Positions 63,443-64,000 of a stretch of 64,000 nt of DNA are shown piece by piece. Source of the stretch: Lysobacter sp. CFH 32150 (GTDB lineage: Bacteria; Pseudomonadota; Gammaproteobacteria; Xanthomonadales; Xanthomonadaceae); NCBI RefSeq assembly GCF_022758295.1, contig NZ_JALDWJ010000008.1, positions 186,001 through 250,000 of the forward strand. Reading direction: 5' to 3'. Every line of letters begins with the position of its first letter. Positions within the stretch are counted from its first letter, which is position 1. The notes under the pieces were generated by a model. The model had not been told where the DNA came from. It saw nothing but the letters and a program-made list of their open reading frames with translations, and did not search any database. The position numbers and the translations under genes are program-made.

Positions 63443-64000
63443 TCAATCTTCTTCCTGCTTCGGCTTGTATGCTTCAACGAGCTTCTGCTGCACGTTCGCA
63501 GGCACCGGCTCGTAGTGGCTGAAATCCAGCGAGTAGCGGCCCCGGCCGGCCGTCACTGACTTCAGCTCCGCGGCATAGCCCTCCAGCTCCGATAGCGGCA
63601 CCTGCGCCTTGACCACGATCTCGTGGCCGCGCAGCGAGTCGGTGCCGTTGATACGGGCGCGCTTGGAGGAGAGGCCGCCGCTGATGTCGCCCATGTGCTG
63701 TTCGGGGGCGCTGACTTCGAGGTCGACGATCGGTTCCAGCACCTGTGGCCGTGCCTTGCCGATCGCGTCGAGGAAGGCCTTCTTGCCGGCGGCGACGAAG
63801 GCGACCTCCTTGCTGTCGACGCTGTGGTGCTTGCCGTCGTAGACGATGACGCGCACGTCCTGCAGCGGATAACCGGCGATGGCGCCGGCATGCAGCACCT
63901 GGCGCACGCCTTTCTCGACCGCGGGGATGAACTGGCCGGGGATGGTGCCGCCCTTCACTTCATCGACGAATTCGAAGCCAGTGCCACGAGGCAGCGGTTC
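63443..64000 (-). CDS. Elongation factor G, C-terminal part (partial)
   Basis: 186 residues enter from beyond the window and end at 63443. Domains IV and V of EF-G are visible: EPLPRGTGFEFVDEVKGGTIPGQFIPAVEKGVRQVLHAG, AIAGYPLQDVRVIVYDGKHHSVDSKEVAFVAAGKKAFLDAIGKARPQVLEPIVDLEVSAPEQHMGDISGGLSSKRARINGT and YSLDFSHYEPVPANVQQKLVEAY. The GTPase domain is outside. No tuf or ribosomal-protein gene follows, unlike the str operon, so this is more likely a second, stand-alone EF-G (fusA2-like) than the housekeeping copy; that is an inference. Confidence 0.86.
   Translation of the reverse strand, partial: EPLPRGTGFEFVDEVKGGTIPGQFIPAVEKGVRQVLHAGAIAGYPLQDVRVIVYDGKHHSVDSKEVAFVAAGKKAFLDAIGKARPQVLEPIVDLEVSAPEQHMGDISGGLSSKRARINGTDSLRGHEIVVKAQVPLSELEGYAAELKSVTAGRGRYSLDFSHYEPVPANVQQKLVEAYKPKQEED

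Overview
This window is a GC-rich stretch of bacterial chromosome, densely packed with housekeeping genes. The best fit is the Xanthomonadaceae/Lysobacteraceae (Lysobacter-like Gammaproteobacteria). This rests on four things: the lptCAB-rpoN-hpf-ptsN cluster carrying hprK and rapZ; an HPr with both His15 and Ser46; a suf cluster led by an Rrf2 regulator; and GTAG-headed palindromic repeats of the kind common in this family. No prophage, IS element, CRISPR array, tRNA or rRNA is visible. The assignment is an inference from gene content.

Layout. 1-14.4 kb: the end of pyrB, a lipoprotein-like esterase, then a long leftward cluster (mgtE, ptsI, ptsH, an EIIA of mannose type, rapZ, hprK, ptsN, hpf, rpoN, lptB, lptA, lptC, kdsC, kdsD) with ibaG-murA diverging from it. 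This joins PTS signalling, sigma-54, LPS transport and Kdo synthesis, and the first step of peptidoglycan synthesis. 14.4-25 kb: a Tat-exported PhoX-type phosphatase behind a four-unit Pho-box-like array, a GDSL autotransporter esterase, purM-purN coupled to two DUF3108 paralogues, and DUF2066-AI-2E permease-hda. 25-28.5 kb: small exported or accessory proteins, then the MurU/AmgK cell-wall recycling pair.

28.5-40 kb is a complete assimilatory sulfate pathway: cysK, cysG, cysB, cysHIJ (leftward) and cysD-cysNC (rightward). LysR-type dyads lie between cysG and cysB, and a promoter with a -10 but no -35 precedes cysD. 40-47.9 kb holds a DUF3050 haem-oxygenase-like protein, two GlsB-type membrane proteins, an M20 peptidase, a ComEA-like protein, a HutD-like protein, and an iron-uptake pair (PepSY membrane protein and TonB siderophore receptor) with a Fur-box promoter. 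47.6-54.2 kb is the SUF iron-sulfur locus (sufR-sufB-sufC-sufD-sufS plus a small membrane protein, a GNAT enzyme and a Rieske ferredoxin). A near-perfect 39-bp palindrome sits on the sufR promoter. 54.2-64 kb: a cytochrome c lipoprotein, a SET-domain methyltransferase, a DUF5916 outer-membrane protein, small lipoproteins and membrane proteins, LysE, an HU with a histone-H1-like tail, a decayed alpha/beta-hydrolase remnant, a membrane-anchored pilin-fold protein, a CPBP protease and the end of an EF-G gene.

The most notable unexplained material is non-coding. There are four REPIN-like inverted pairs with three different arm sequences but one architecture, two of them inside operons (cysD/cysN and sufB/sufC). 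There is also a composite hairpin-rich repeat between cysB and cysH. Among proteins, the SET methyltransferase, the pilin-headed coiled-coil anchor and the DUF3050 protein are the least explained.
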